Assembly (NCBI RefSeq): GCF_900102195.1
Contig: NZ_FNBE01000006.1
Location: forward strand, 124,001 to 188,000
Direction: 5' to 3'
DNA: 64,000 nucleotides
Origin: Pseudonocardia oroxyli
GTDB lineage: Bacteria > Actinomycetota > Actinomycetes > Mycobacteriales > Pseudonocardiaceae
Part shown: positions 8,466-17,331 of the stretch, one piece after another
How positions within the stretch are numbered: position 1 is the first letter of the stretch
How the letters are laid out: each line of letters opens with the position of its first letter
The notes under the pieces: generated by a model
The model's input: the letters and a program-made list of their open reading frames with translations, nothing else
What the model was told of the DNA's origin: nothing
Database searches by the model: none
Position numbers and translations under genes: made by a program

Positions 8466-9689
8466 ATGGTCGGTGAACCGGAGAACGCCCCGCACGACGC
8501 CGGTTACAGCGCCGAGATCCGGGCCGGGTTCCGCATCTCGCGTCGGGGCTACGACCAGGACCAGGTCAACGCGCACCTGCGCCGGATCGACGCGGACGTC
8601 CGGCTGCTCGCCGCGGACCGGGACGCCGCGGTCGAGCAGGTCGCGCGGCTGACCCAGGAGCTGGAGCGCGCCCGCGGCCAGGTCGAGACGATGCGCAGGC
8701 AGGTGCAGCGGCTCGCGGGCCCGCCGGACAGCGTGGCGGGCATGAGCGAGCGCATGCGGTCGATGCTGCGGCTGGCCGAGGACGAGGCGCGCGAGTCCCG
8801 CGAGACCGCCGCCGCCGAGATCGCCGCCGACCGGGCCGCGGCCGAGGCGGAGATCGCCGCCCTGCGGGCGCGGGCCGAGCAGGAACGGGACGAGCTCGTC
8901 ACCCGAGCCCGGCTGCGCAGCGAGCGGATGGTCGCCGAGGCCAAGGCGCTGCAGGCCCAGGCCGCGCAGGACAAGCTCGCCGCCGACGAGGAGATCGCCG
9001 GCGCGACCGCGGCCGCCGCCGCCGAGCGGGACCGGCTGCAGGCCGAGTCCGAGGCCCGACGGCTGTCGGTCGAGGAGGACTTCCAGCTCGCCATGGACCA
9101 GCGGCGGGCCGAGGCGCTCGGCGCGCTGCTGGCCGAGAAGGCCGAGATCGAGCGGGAGACCGGGGGGCTGCGCAGCGCCGCGGACACCTACGCCCGCGAG
9201 GTCCGCGCCGAGGCCGAGGCGGCGAGCGATGCCACGGTCCGCTCGGCGGAGAAGCAGGCCGCGCGGCTGGTCGCCGCGGCCGAGGCGCGCGTCGCCGAGC
9301 TCACCGACCTGCGTGCGCGGCTCGCCACGCAGCTCCGCGCGGCGCAGGGTGCGCTGGGCGCCGACCTCGACGCGCTCGCACCCCTCCCCGAGGAGTCCCC
9401 GCGAGTCCCCCACCCCGGACACGCAAGGCCCTCATCCGAGACACGCGCGTCCGACACCGCAGCACGCAGGTCGGACACCGCAGCACGCGGATCGGACACC
9501 GCAGCACACGCGTCCGACGCCACCGCGGCACCCGAGTCCGACACCACCGCGGCCGAGCCGGACGGCGTCGCGACGCCGCCCGCGGCGACCCCCGCGCCCG
9601 GGGACGCCCCTGCCGTCCCCGAGCAGCCCGCCCCGCGCAGGCCCCGCCCGAGCCCGGAGCGCCAGGCGGCCTCGCGCGCCCGCGTCTGA
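8466..9689 (+). CDS. DivIVA/Wag31-like coiled-coil protein with repetitive C-terminus
   Basis: A 407-residue protein. Residues about 16-45 (AGFRISRRGYDQDQVNAHLR) match the DivIVA N-terminal domain, which binds curved membrane. A long Ala/Glu/Arg-rich coiled coil fills about residues 45-310. The tail is disordered, with SDTAA repeats and Pro/Ala-rich sequence. It probably acts as a scaffold for polar growth or septation; it is not the canonical Wag31, which would lie near ftsZ. TACGGT sits 7 nt before the ATG at 8466, again leaderless in form. It is flanked by hairpins and appears monocistronic. Confidence 0.75.
   Translation: MVGEPENAPHDAGYSAEIRAGFRISRRGYDQDQVNAHLRRIDADVRLLAADRDAAVEQVARLTQELERARGQVETMRRQVQRLAGPPDSVAGMSERMRSMLRLAEDEARESRETAAAEIAADRAAAEAEIAALRARAEQERDELVTRARLRSERMVAEAKALQAQAAQDKLAADEEIAGATAAAAAERDRLQAESEARRLSVEEDFQLAMDQRRAEALGALLAEKAEIERETGGLRSAADTYAREVRAEAEAASDATVRSAEKQAARLVAAAEARVAELTDLRARLATQLRAAQGALGADLDALAPLPEESPRVPHPGHARPSSETRASDTAARRSDTAARGSDTAAHASDATAAPESDTTAAEPDGVATPPAATPAPGDAPAVPEQPAPRRPRPSPERQAASRARV
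9448..9510 (+). repeat. three tandem 21-bp repeats inside the DivIVA-like gene
   Basis: Units at 9448-9468, 9469-9489 and 9490-9510 share cggacaccgcagcacg and encode (R/S)SDTAAR-type heptapeptides; a fourth degenerate unit follows from 9511. The repeats are in frame, so copy-number change would alter only the tail length. Confidence 0.85.
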
Positions 9690-9750
9690 AGATCCTTCCG
9701 AGCGTCACGGGAGCGCATCGGCGGGAGCGCTGTCGTCACGCCCGCCGACC

Positions 9751-9920
9751 GTGATCGTTCCGAGCGTCACGCGAACGAGCGCCGGCGCACCGTCAGGTCA
9801 CTCTCGCAACGATCACACCCGACCCGTCCACGGTCGCACGTTTCGTGCGCTCACTGCTGTGCGCACCACGCTGAGCGCACGCGAACAGCGATCATGCCGC
9901 GCTGAGCGCACGAAACGTGC
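9751..9920. terminator. two hairpins between convergent genes
   Basis: The first hairpin has arms 9751-9770 and 9797-9816 (about 17 of 20 pairs; gtgatcgtt with aacgatcac). The second has perfect 18-bp arms, 9836-9853 (gcacgtttcgtgcgctca) and 9903-9920, with a 49-nt loop. The 256-bp gap has no plausible gene. It also holds a direct repeat of gatcNttccgagcgtcacg at 9691-9709 and 9753-9771. Confidence 0.6.
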
Positions 9921-9945
9921 AGAGGTGGATCGCCGTCCCACGCGA

Positions 9946-10257
9946 TCAGCGGCGGCGCAGGCCCGGCCTGCGGCGCCCGCGGGCGTTCCAGCAGGGCAGG
10001 TGCCAGTGCCGCCGGTCCTCGACCGAGCCGTACTCCCCCGCGGGCCAGGTCACCACGTGCCCCACGCCCGCCGGGATGAGCTGGTCGCACCCCGGGCAGC
10101 GGTAGTCCTTGACCGACGACCCGCCGGGCACGTGCCGGACGGCCCACTCGCCGTCCGGCCCGCTCTCGGCACGGGTGATGATTCCTGCGGACAGGGGCGC
10201 GGACACGGGACGACCCCGCCCTCGCTCGGAGGTGCGGGGTCGTCGACCGCGTGCCAT
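9946..10257 (-). CDS. small Arg-rich putative zinc-binding protein
   Basis: A 103-residue basic protein conserved in actinobacteria and sometimes labelled ATP/GTP-binding without clear motif support. The visible feature is a zinc-finger-like arrangement: YRCPGCDQ (C54, C57), then H67 and HWHLPCW (H84, H86, C89). Both termini are Arg-rich ([18 protein letters not shown]), suggesting nucleic-acid binding (inference). The ATG at 10257 has both GGAGG and a TACCGT box just upstream. It follows the hydroxyacyl-CoA dehydrogenase gene by 115 bp on the same strand. Confidence 0.7.
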   Translation of the reverse strand: MARGRRPRTSERGRGRPVSAPLSAGIITRAESGPDGEWAVRHVPGGSSVKDYRCPGCDQLIPAGVGHVVTWPAGEYGSVEDRRHWHLPCWNARGRRRPGLRRR

Positions 10258-10372
10258 GACCTCCACGGTATCCACGCCGCGCGGCGACGTCCGCCTCGCG
10301 GGCCGTGGCGCGCGACTCACCCGGCGGGACCGGGCGACTCGCGTGTCCGAGGTCGGGGACTCGCGGGCTCGG

Positions 10373-12157
10373 CTAGCGGGTGGCGTAGTCCCGGAAGCCC
10401 TGCCCGGTCTTGCGGCCCAGCCTGCCCGCGGTGACCAGGTGCTCCAGCAGCGGGGCCGGGGCGAAGCCGGACTGGCGGAACTCGCTGAACAGCGAGCGCT
10501 CGATCGCCAGCGACACGTCCAAACCCACGACGTCGAGCAGCTCGAACGGCCCCATCGGCAGCGCACAGCCCGTCTTCATCGCCGCGTCGATGTCGTCCGC
10601 CGTGGCGTAGTGCGCCTCGAGCATCTTGACCGCGTCGTTGAGGTACGGGAACAGCAGCGCGTTGACGATGAAGCCCGCGCGGTCGCCGCAGGAGACGGCG
10701 ACCTTCCCGAGCTTCCCGCAGACCGCGAGTGCCGTGGCCGCCACGTCCGGCGAGGTGCCGATCGTGGAGACGACCTCGACCAGCTTCATGACCGGGGCCG
10801 GGTTGAAGAAGTGCAGGCCGATCACGTCGCCGGGCCGGTTCGTGGCCGCCGCGCACTCCACGACCGGCAGCGACGACGTCGTGGTGGCGAGGATCGCGCC
10901 CGGCTTGCAGATCTCGTCCAGGGCCCCGAACACGGCCCGCTTGACCTCGAGCTCCTCGGCGATGGCCTCGACCACGAGGTCGACGTCCGCGAAGTCCTCC
11001 AGCAAGGTCGTGGGGGTGATCCGGCCCAGGGTCGCGTCCTTGTCCTCCTCGGACAGCTTGCCCCGCACCACGGCCTTGTCCAGCGCCTTGCGGATCCCGG
11101 CGATCGAGGCCTCGACCTTGGACTCGCTGCGCCCGCGGACGATGACGTCGTACCCCGCCTGGGCGAAGACCTGCACGATGCCCGAGGCCATGGTCCCCGT
11201 GCCGACCACGCCGACCCGCTGGACCTCCCGCGGGGTGACGCCCTCCGGGATCGTGGACGACGGGGTGAAGGCGTCCGGCACGACCTTGCTGCTGTGCGCC
11301 TTCTCGTAGGTGTAGAAGCCGCGGCCGCTCTTGCGGCCCAACAGGCCCGCGGTGATCATCTGCTTGAACACCGGGGCGGGCGCGTGCATCAGGTTGCGCG
11401 ACTGCGCGTACATCGTCTCGAGGATCTCGTACGCGGTGTCCAGCCCGATCAGGTCGAGCAGCGACAGCGGGCCCATCGGGTAGCCACAGCCGTAGCGCAT
11501 GGCGGCGTCGAGGTCCTCGCGCGAGGCGTAGCGGGACTCGAACATCCGCGCCGCGTGGTTGAGATAGCCGAAGAGCAGCGCGTTCGCGATGAACCCGGCG
11601 CGGTCGCCGATCACGACCGGCACCTTGTCCAGGGTCGCGGCGAAGGCCTGCAGGTCCTCGACGACGTCCGCCTCGGTGACGACCGTGCGCACCAGCTCGA
11701 CCAGCTTCTGCACGGGCGCCGGGTTGAAGAAGTGCATCCCGACGACCTTGCCCGGGCGCGCGGTGCGCACCGACAGCTCGGTCACCGAGAGCGAGGACGT
11801 GTTCGACGCCAGGATCGTCTCCGGCCCCACGTGCTTGTCGACCTCGGCGAACACGCTCGCCTTGAGGTCGAGCGACTCGGGCACCGCCTCGACGACGAGG
11901 TCGCAGGGCGCCAGGTCGGCCAGCGACGTGGTGGTGGTGATCCGCCCGAGGAGCTCGGCCGCCTGCTCCTCGGTCATCTTGCCGCGCTCGATGGCGCGGC
12001 GGGTCGAGGTCTGCAGGTGCTCCCTGCCGCGCTCGACGGCCTCGGTGCTCACCTCGGCGGCGATCACGTCCAGGCCGTTGCGCGCGAACACCTCCACGAT
12101 GCCGGCGCCCATCGTGCCCAGGCCGACGACGCCGACCGTCCGGAACTCGCGTGCCAC
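10373..12157 (-). CDS. tandem-duplicated 3-hydroxyacyl-CoA dehydrogenase
   Basis: A 594-residue protein made of two complete 3-hydroxybutyryl-CoA dehydrogenase units, each with an NAD-binding GxGxxG (VGLGTMGAG near residue 12, VGTGTMASG near residue 318), the catalytic HFFNPAP block (H142 and its counterpart) and the helical C-terminal domain (YPMGPLSLLD, LPMGPFELLD). A single unit is usually about 285 residues, so this is an internal duplication or fusion and each half could act as one lobe of a pseudo-dimer. Expected activity is (S)-3-hydroxyacyl-CoA oxidation with NAD(P). The GTG start at 12157 has GGGAGG 7 nt upstream. It is related to FadB2-type enzymes. Confidence 0.92.
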   Translation of the reverse strand: MAREFRTVGVVGLGTMGAGIVEVFARNGLDVIAAEVSTEAVERGREHLQTSTRRAIERGKMTEEQAAELLGRITTTTSLADLAPCDLVVEAVPESLDLKASVFAEVDKHVGPETILASNTSSLSVTELSVRTARPGKVVGMHFFNPAPVQKLVELVRTVVTEADVVEDLQAFAATLDKVPVVIGDRAGFIANALLFGYLNHAARMFESRYASREDLDAAMRYGCGYPMGPLSLLDLIGLDTAYEILETMYAQSRNLMHAPAPVFKQMITAGLLGRKSGRGFYTYEKAHSSKVVPDAFTPSSTIPEGVTPREVQRVGVVGTGTMASGIVQVFAQAGYDVIVRGRSESKVEASIAGIRKALDKAVVRGKLSEEDKDATLGRITPTTLLEDFADVDLVVEAIAEELEVKRAVFGALDEICKPGAILATTTSSLPVVECAAATNRPGDVIGLHFFNPAPVMKLVEVVSTIGTSPDVAATALAVCGKLGKVAVSCGDRAGFIVNALLFPYLNDAVKMLEAHYATADDIDAAMKTGCALPMGPFELLDVVGLDVSLAIERSLFSEFRQSGFAPAPLLEHLVTAGRLGRKTGQGFRDYATR

Positions 12158-12256
12158 GCGATGACCTCCCGCTGCTTCGAGGGTATTGCTACTCGCGGGT
12201 CAGTCTTCCAGACTCGGCCGCTTGGGAAACCATGCGTGAGGCCGGCGCCACCCCTC

Positions 12257-13720
12257 CTATCGGCCGTGGCGCGCCTTGACCAGCCCGAGCATCGTCTGCA
12301 TGTGCTTCGCGGTCCGCCGGAAGCTGGTCACCGGGACGGGCAGGGCGAACCGCTGCCGAGCGACGGCCTGGGGCCGGGTGAACTCGCGCAGCCCGTCCTC
12401 GCCGTGGATCCGCCCGAACCCCGAGTCGCCGACCCCGCCGAAGGGCAGCGCGGGGATCCCGGCGAACGAGATCACCCCGTTCACGCTCACCATCCCGCAG
12501 CGCAGCGACTCGGCGAGCCGCTCGCCGTCCTTGCTGAAGATCGAGGCGCCGAGCCCGTAGCCGGTGGCGTTGGCCCGGCGGACGGCCTCCGCGGCGTCGG
12601 GCACCCGGTTGACGACGATCAGCGGGCCGAAGGTCTCCTCGGTCACCGCCGCCGAGTCCTCCGGGACGTCCGCGATCACGACCGGGTCGATCGTGGTGCC
12701 GTGGAAGGAGTCCGCGCCGCCGACCAGGGCGCGCCCGCCCTTCGCCAGGGCGTCGGACACGTGCCTGCGCACGACGTCGGTCTGCGACGGCATCGTCATC
12801 GGCCCGAAGTCGGTGCCCGCCGTCAGCCCGCGGGTCTTGGCGACCAGCCGGGCCGTGAAGTCCTCGGCGACGGAGTCCACGACGTACACCCGCTCCACGC
12901 CGACGCAGGTCTGGCCCGCGTTGGACAGCCCGCCCCACACGGCGGCGTCCGCGGCGGCCTCCAGGTCGGCCGAGGCATCGACGATCAACGCGTCCTTGCC
13001 GCCGCACTCGATCAGCACCGGGGTCAGCGACTCGGCACAGGCGGCCATGACGCGCCTGCCCGTCGCCGTCGAGCCGGTGAAGGCCACCTTGGCCACCCCG
13101 GAGGTGCACAGCGCCGCGCCGGTCTCCCCGAAGCCGGTCACGACCTCCAGCAGGGTGTGCTCCGGGGTCACCTCGCGCAGCGTGTCCGCGAGCACGAGCC
13201 CGACCCCGGGGGTCAGCTCGCTCGGCTTGAACACCACGGTGTTCCCCGCGGCCAGCGCGTAGGCGATGGACCCCATCGGGGTGAAGACCGGGTAGTTCCA
13301 GGGCCCGATCACGCCGACGACACCGAGCGGCTGGTAGGCCAGCGTGGCCGCCTGGTTGGCGCCGAGCATCCCGGCGGGGACCTTGCGCCTGCCCAGCGTC
13401 TTCTCCGCGTGCTTGGCGGCCCAGTCGACGTGGTCCACGGCGAGGACCAGCTCGAGGCGGGCGTCGTCGAGCGGCTTCCCGGTCTCGGCGGCGACCACCT
13501 CCGCGACCTCGTCCAACCGCCTGACCAGCGCCTTCTTCCAGTCCAGCAGCCGCGAGCGGCGACCGGAGAACCCGAGCCCGCGCCACCAGCGCGCCGCCGC
13601 CTCGGCCCGCGCGACGGCGGCCCGGACGTCCTCCTCGGTGTGCACGAGATGGTTCCCCACGACCGCCCCCGTTCGCGGGTCGAGGGAGTCGAAGGTGCGC
13701 GCGGCAACGGTGCTGGTCAC
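12257..13720 (-). CDS. NAD(P)-dependent aldehyde dehydrogenase (succinate-semialdehyde dehydrogenase-like)
   Basis: A 487-residue ALDH-superfamily enzyme. The catalytic Cys is in NAGQTCVGVERV, the general-base Glu in LIECGGKDAL, the Asn and Lys in GPWNYPVF and VVFKPSE, and the cofactor-loop motif is FTGSTATGR. Overall it resembles the mycobacterial GabD2-type succinate-semialdehyde dehydrogenases; substrate choice is inferred. The oxidised acid would enter the TCA cycle. It stands alone, downstream of nucS and upstream of the hydroxyacyl-CoA dehydrogenase, with hairpin-separated boundaries. Confidence 0.88.
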   Translation of the reverse strand: MTSTVAARTFDSLDPRTGAVVGNHLVHTEEDVRAAVARAEAAARWWRGLGFSGRRSRLLDWKKALVRRLDEVAEVVAAETGKPLDDARLELVLAVDHVDWAAKHAEKTLGRRKVPAGMLGANQAATLAYQPLGVVGVIGPWNYPVFTPMGSIAYALAAGNTVVFKPSELTPGVGLVLADTLREVTPEHTLLEVVTGFGETGAALCTSGVAKVAFTGSTATGRRVMAACAESLTPVLIECGGKDALIVDASADLEAAADAAVWGGLSNAGQTCVGVERVYVVDSVAEDFTARLVAKTRGLTAGTDFGPMTMPSQTDVVRRHVSDALAKGGRALVGGADSFHGTTIDPVVIADVPEDSAAVTEETFGPLIVVNRVPDAAEAVRRANATGYGLGASIFSKDGERLAESLRCGMVSVNGVISFAGIPALPFGGVGDSGFGRIHGEDGLREFTRPQAVARQRFALPVPVTSFRRTAKHMQTMLGLVKARHGR

Positions 13721-13780
13721 CGGACCACCCTAGGCCCGCGGACGCGTCCCCCGCGGGCCTGCCGAGACCCTCCCGGACCC

Positions 13781-13816
13781 GTGAGCGGCGATAGTCGCCA
13801 GGGCGACTCCGCTCAC
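13781..13816. terminator. GTGAGCG-type hairpin after nucS
   Basis: The outer stem gtgagcgg/ccgctcac (13781-13788, 13809-13816) and inner stem agtcgcc/ggcgact (13793-13799, 13802-13808) are perfect, with a cgat bulge. The left half repeats the 4060 hairpin (gtgagcggNgatagtcgc). A second Gly/Pro-codon-like hairpin (cgccgcctccggcggctg) follows near 13823. Confidence 0.7.
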
Positions 13817-13864
13817 CCACCCCGCCGCCTCCGGCGGCTGCCGACCCCCGGCCGCCGCTCACAG

Positions 13865-14524
13865 TCAGAACAGGCGCAGGTCCTTCGAGTCCATGCCGCG
13901 CAGCGCGTCGTAGTCGACGGTCAGGCAGCGGATCCCGCGGTCCTCGGCCAACGTCCTGGCCTGCGGCTTGATCTGCTGCGCCGCGAACACCCCGACCACC
14001 GGCCCGAGCAGCGGGTCCCGGTTCATCAGCTCCAGGTACCGCGTCAGCTGCTCGACGCCGTCGATCTCCCCCCGGCGCTTCACCTCGACGGCGAAGTGGG
14101 CGCCCGCGGCGTCCCGGCAGAGCAGGTCGACCGGGCCGATGGCCGTCATGTACTCGCGGCGGACCAGGCTGAAGCCCTCGCCGAAGGTCTCGGGATGGGC
14201 GGCGAGCAGCTCCTGCAGGTGCGCCTCCACCCCGTCCTTGACCAGGCCCGGGTCCACGCCGAGCTCGTGGCTCGAGTCGTGCAGCACCTCGTCGATCGTG
14301 ATCACCAGCGACTCGTCCGCCTTGTTCCGGACGGTCCACACGCCGGGCTCCTCGGTGAGCCAGCAGGGCGGGCTCATCCAGTTCAGCGGCTTGTAGGCGC
14401 GGTCGTCGGCGTGGATGCTGACCGACCCGTCCGCCTTGACCAGCAGCAGGCGCGGCGCCATGGGCAGGTGCGCGGTGAGCCGACCGACGTAGTCGACCTG
14501 GCAGCGGGCGATGACGAGACGCAC
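13865..14524 (-). CDS. nucS: endonuclease NucS (EndoMS)
   Basis: A 219-residue mismatch-specific endonuclease that carries the non-canonical mismatch repair of actinobacteria lacking MutS/MutL. It matches the family along its length: [20 protein letters not shown] at the start, [15 protein letters not shown] [12 protein letters not shown], and the RecB-type nuclease core GPVDLLCRD...[14 protein letters not shown]...QLTRYLE. The C-terminal DLRLF resembles the motif that docks to the sliding clamp. The GTG at 14524 gives the family-typical N-terminus MRLVIARC; an in-frame GTG at 14533 is possible. It lies 10 nt after the LuxR-type regulator on the same strand. Confidence 0.95.
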   Translation of the reverse strand: MRLVIARCQVDYVGRLTAHLPMAPRLLLVKADGSVSIHADDRAYKPLNWMSPPCWLTEEPGVWTVRNKADESLVITIDEVLHDSSHELGVDPGLVKDGVEAHLQELLAAHPETFGEGFSLVRREYMTAIGPVDLLCRDAAGAHFAVEVKRRGEIDGVEQLTRYLELMNRDPLLGPVVGVFAAQQIKPQARTLAEDRGIRCLTVDYDALRGMDSKDLRLF

Positions 14525-14534
14525 CCGGCGCACC

Positions 14535-17261
14535 CTACCGATGCCCGCGCGCGACCCACGCGGCGATCTGGCTGCGGCCGGAGAACCCCAGCTTGGCCAG
14601 GATGTGCTGCACGTGGGTCTCGACCGTGCGCTCGGAGATGTGCGCCGCCGCGGCGATCTGTCTGTTCGTCAGGCCCTGGGCCACGAACGCGGCGATCTCG
14701 GCCTCGCGGGCGGACAGCGGGCCGGAGCCGGTCTGCTCCAGCCGGGCGAGGAGCGGCTTGAGGCCCAGCAGGCGGGCCGTCGCGAGGGCCGCGCGGGCCA
14801 GTTCCTCCGCCTCCGCGCGGTCCGCGCGATGGTCGCGGCGGCGGAGCTCCTCGGCCAGCCGGGCCTGTGCGGCGGCGGTGAAGGGATCGAGACGTGCGGC
14901 GGCGTTGATCTCGACGGCCCGGCGCAGGTGCCGGACGGCCTCCTCGGACCGCCCGGCCCCGATCGCGGCGACGCCCGCGGCGAACTGCATCGAGCCGGAC
15001 GTCGTGATCGCCCCCGCCCCGCCGACCAGGTGCAGGTCCGCGTGGGGGCGCAGCCAGAGGTAGCAGGCCTCGGCGGCCGCGCGGTCGCCGAGCTCGGTGG
15101 CGACGACGGCCCGGCAGGCCTCCACCACGAGCGACGAGTAGTTGGGGATCCGCGGCGAACCGGTGGGAGGGATCCGCCGGTACCAGGGGACCGCCAGGTC
15201 ACGACGGCCGTCGGTGACGTACCAGAGGGCGATGTTGGCCTGGATGAGCAACGCCTGCGGAGCCGACGCGGCGGCGGCGATGGCGAGGAGGTCGGCCCGG
15301 TCCGCCTCGTCGTCCCCGGTCTGGACGGCCACGAGGTAGCGGACCGCCATCGCCGTCAGGCGGACCCCCTCGTGCCCGCCCTCCACGCCGAGCTCCTCGA
15401 CCTCCCGGTTGAGCGCGTGCAGCTCGGCCCACCGGCCGCGGCCGAACAGGGGCGCGATGCGGCAGCGCAGGAGGTGCACCTCGGCGAGGGGCCTGCGCAG
15501 CCGCGCGACGAGCGGGGCGAGGCGCTCGACCTCGGCCTCGGCCTCGTCGACCCGGCCGGCCTGCAGCAGCGCGTCGAAGCGCCAGAGCCGACCCCACAGG
15601 GCGTCGTCGGGATCGCCGGTGCGGTCGGCGAGCGTGAGCAGGCGGGTGCCGAGCTCGAGGCGTTCGGCGTTGCCGTCGGGTCCGGCGCGGGCGAGCTGGC
15701 GGGCGCGCAGCGCGTCGGCGAGGGCGCGCGGATCGTCGAGGCGTTCCGCCATGGCCAGGGCCTCGGCGCTGATCCGGTCCATGACCGCGGTGTCCCCGGC
15801 CAGCGCGTGGGCGTGCGCGTGCTGCGCCAGGAGCCGGGCCCGCAGGGCGGAGTCCGCTTCGGGCAGCGCGGCGAGCGCCTCCGCCGCCCAGGGACCGGAC
15901 AGCCGCAGCCACTCGAACTCGGAGACCGCGGGCAGCACCAGCGCCGCCCGGGCCAGGCCCTCGACGTCACCCAGCTTGCGGGCCAGCGCCGCGGCCTCGA
16001 CGGCGCGTTCGGAGGCCGCGCCGATCGCGTGCGACCAGCCCAGCACCTCCGCGGTGCGCAGCAGCAGCGCCAGACGCTCGGCGGGCGGGTCGGCCCGCTC
16101 GTCGAGGACCCGGCCGAGGAGCCGGGCGGCCTCGGCGTGGGCGAGGGTGCGCAGGGCGAGCTCGCCCGCGTCCCGGGCCCAGCGCAGGGCCGTGTCGCGG
16201 TCGCCCGACGGCAACGCGGCGAGCGCGTGGCCCGCCAGCTCGGGCAGGACGTCCGGGTCCGCGGCGCGGGGCGCGAGCGTGCGGGCCAGCGCGGCGTGGA
16301 TCGCGGAGCGGTCGGGCAGGTCCAGGAGCAGCGCCTCCCGCACCAGGTCGTGGGGGAACCGGACCCGGCTGCCGGTGCGCAGCAGCACGCCCTCGGCGAG
16401 GGCGGGGGCGAGCACGGCGAAGGGATCGGCGGGCGGCCCGCTCCCCAGCTGCCCGGCGAGCCCGGCCACCAGGCCGGCGTCGCACTCGCGGCCTGCCACC
16501 GCCACCCAGCCCAGGGCCTGCCGGCAGTCGGCGGGCAGCCGCGCCACCCGGCGGGCGACGACGTCTCGGACCGACCCCGGGACGGAACCGGGTGCGGTGC
16601 CGAGCGCGGTGACGAAGAACGGGTTCCCCCCGGTCCGGGCGGTCAGCCCGGCCGCGGCCGCCGCGTCCCCGGTGAGCCGGGCGACCTCGTCCTCGGCGAG
16701 CCCCCGCAGGTCCAGCCGGGTGCCCGGGACGGCGTTCAGCGGGGTCCGCAGCTCCGCGGGCCGACAGGTCCCGATCAGCAGGAGCCGCGCGCCGGGCTCG
16801 CGGGCCACGTGGGCGAGCAGCGCGACGGCGTCCGGGTCGGCCCACTGCAGGTCGTCGAGGACCAGGACCAGGCCGGCTGGAGCGGCGGCCGCGGCGAGGA
16901 ACCCCCCGACGGCGTCGAACAGGGCGAACCGCTCGGCGGGACCCGCGGCCGCGTGCGGCGGGGGCGGTCCGTCGAGCGCGGCGAGGGACGCGGGCACCTC
17001 GCCGCCGGAGGCCCTCCAGGAGCGCACGATCCGCCGCCACGGCCAGTAGGTCGGGGCACCGCGGTCCTCGCTGCACCCGCCCCACAGCACGGGGACGGCG
17101 CGGGCCCCGGCGAGCCGCTCCAGCTCGGACGCGAGCCGGGTCTTGCCGATCCCGGGCTCCCCCGCGAGCAGGACGGCTCCGGGCTCGCCGGCGAGGGCGG
17201 CCTCCAGCCGGGCCGTGAGCGCGGCGAGCTCCGCCGCCCTACCCACGAAACGGGGGTCCAC
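14535..17261 (-). CDS. large ATP-binding LuxR-family regulator (LAL type)
   Basis: About 908 residues. The N-terminal ATPase has a Walker A GEPGIGKT (residues 34-41), a Walker [13 protein letters not shown] and the sensor-like [11 protein letters not shown] long TPR-like helical middle follows, and the C-terminus is a LuxR helix-turn-helix ([40 protein letters not shown]). LAL regulators often activate secondary-metabolite or sugar-uptake genes. The GTG at 17261 is chosen because the product begins [12 protein letters not shown], the normal start of the ATPase. It is divergent from the amidohydrolase across a palindrome. Its middle region is clearly paralogous to the SARP-headed regulator at 25.8 kb. 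Confidence 0.88.
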   Translation of the reverse strand: MDPRFVGRAAELAALTARLEAALAGEPGAVLLAGEPGIGKTRLASELERLAGARAVPVLWGGCSEDRGAPTYWPWRRIVRSWRASGGEVPASLAALDGPPPPHAAAGPAERFALFDAVGGFLAAAAAPAGLVLVLDDLQWADPDAVALLAHVAREPGARLLLIGTCRPAELRTPLNAVPGTRLDLRGLAEDEVARLTGDAAAAAGLTARTGGNPFFVTALGTAPGSVPGSVRDVVARRVARLPADCRQALGWVAVAGRECDAGLVAGLAGQLGSGPPADPFAVLAPALAEGVLLRTGSRVRFPHDLVREALLLDLPDRSAIHAALARTLAPRAADPDVLPELAGHALAALPSGDRDTALRWARDAGELALRTLAHAEAARLLGRVLDERADPPAERLALLLRTAEVLGWSHAIGAASERAVEAAALARKLGDVEGLARAALVLPAVSEFEWLRLSGPWAAEALAALPEADSALRARLLAQHAHAHALAGDTAVMDRISAEALAMAERLDDPRALADALRARQLARAGPDGNAERLELGTRLLTLADRTGDPDDALWGRLWRFDALLQAGRVDEAEAEVERLAPLVARLRRPLAEVHLLRCRIAPLFGRGRWAELHALNREVEELGVEGGHEGVRLTAMAVRYLVAVQTGDDEADRADLLAIAAAASAPQALLIQANIALWYVTDGRRDLAVPWYRRIPPTGSPRIPNYSSLVVEACRAVVATELGDRAAAEACYLWLRPHADLHLVGGAGAITTSGSMQFAAGVAAIGAGRSEEAVRHLRRAVEINAAARLDPFTAAAQARLAEELRRRDHRADRAEAEELARAALATARLLGLKPLLARLEQTGSGPLSAREAEIAAFVAQGLTNRQIAAAAHISERTVETHVQHILAKLGFSGRSQIAAWVARGHR

Positions 17262-17273
17262 GGGCGTATCGGT

Positions 17274-17289
17274 ACCACGGATCCGTGGT
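17274..17289. promoter_or_regulatory. 16-bp perfect palindrome between LuxR-type and amidohydrolase genes
   Basis: accacggatccgtggt is a perfect palindrome 12 bp upstream of the regulator start and 42 bp upstream of the amidohydrolase start. It is a candidate operator for the adjacent LuxR-type protein. Confidence 0.55.
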
Positions 17290-17331
17290 TTCCACGATGG
17301 CCGGTTCGTCCCGAACCCGTACACCAGGGGC

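Noticed and set aside
9448..9510. CRISPR-like repeat array
   Set aside because: The repeats are contiguous 21-bp coding units with no spacers and lie inside an intact reading frame.
10109..14761. A 1550-codon plus-strand open frame across several genes
   Set aside because: It runs through the antisense of the hydroxyacyl-CoA dehydrogenase, aldehyde dehydrogenase and nucS genes and is made of Arg/Gly/His/Asp-biased shadow sequence. Stop codons are rare in GC-rich DNA.
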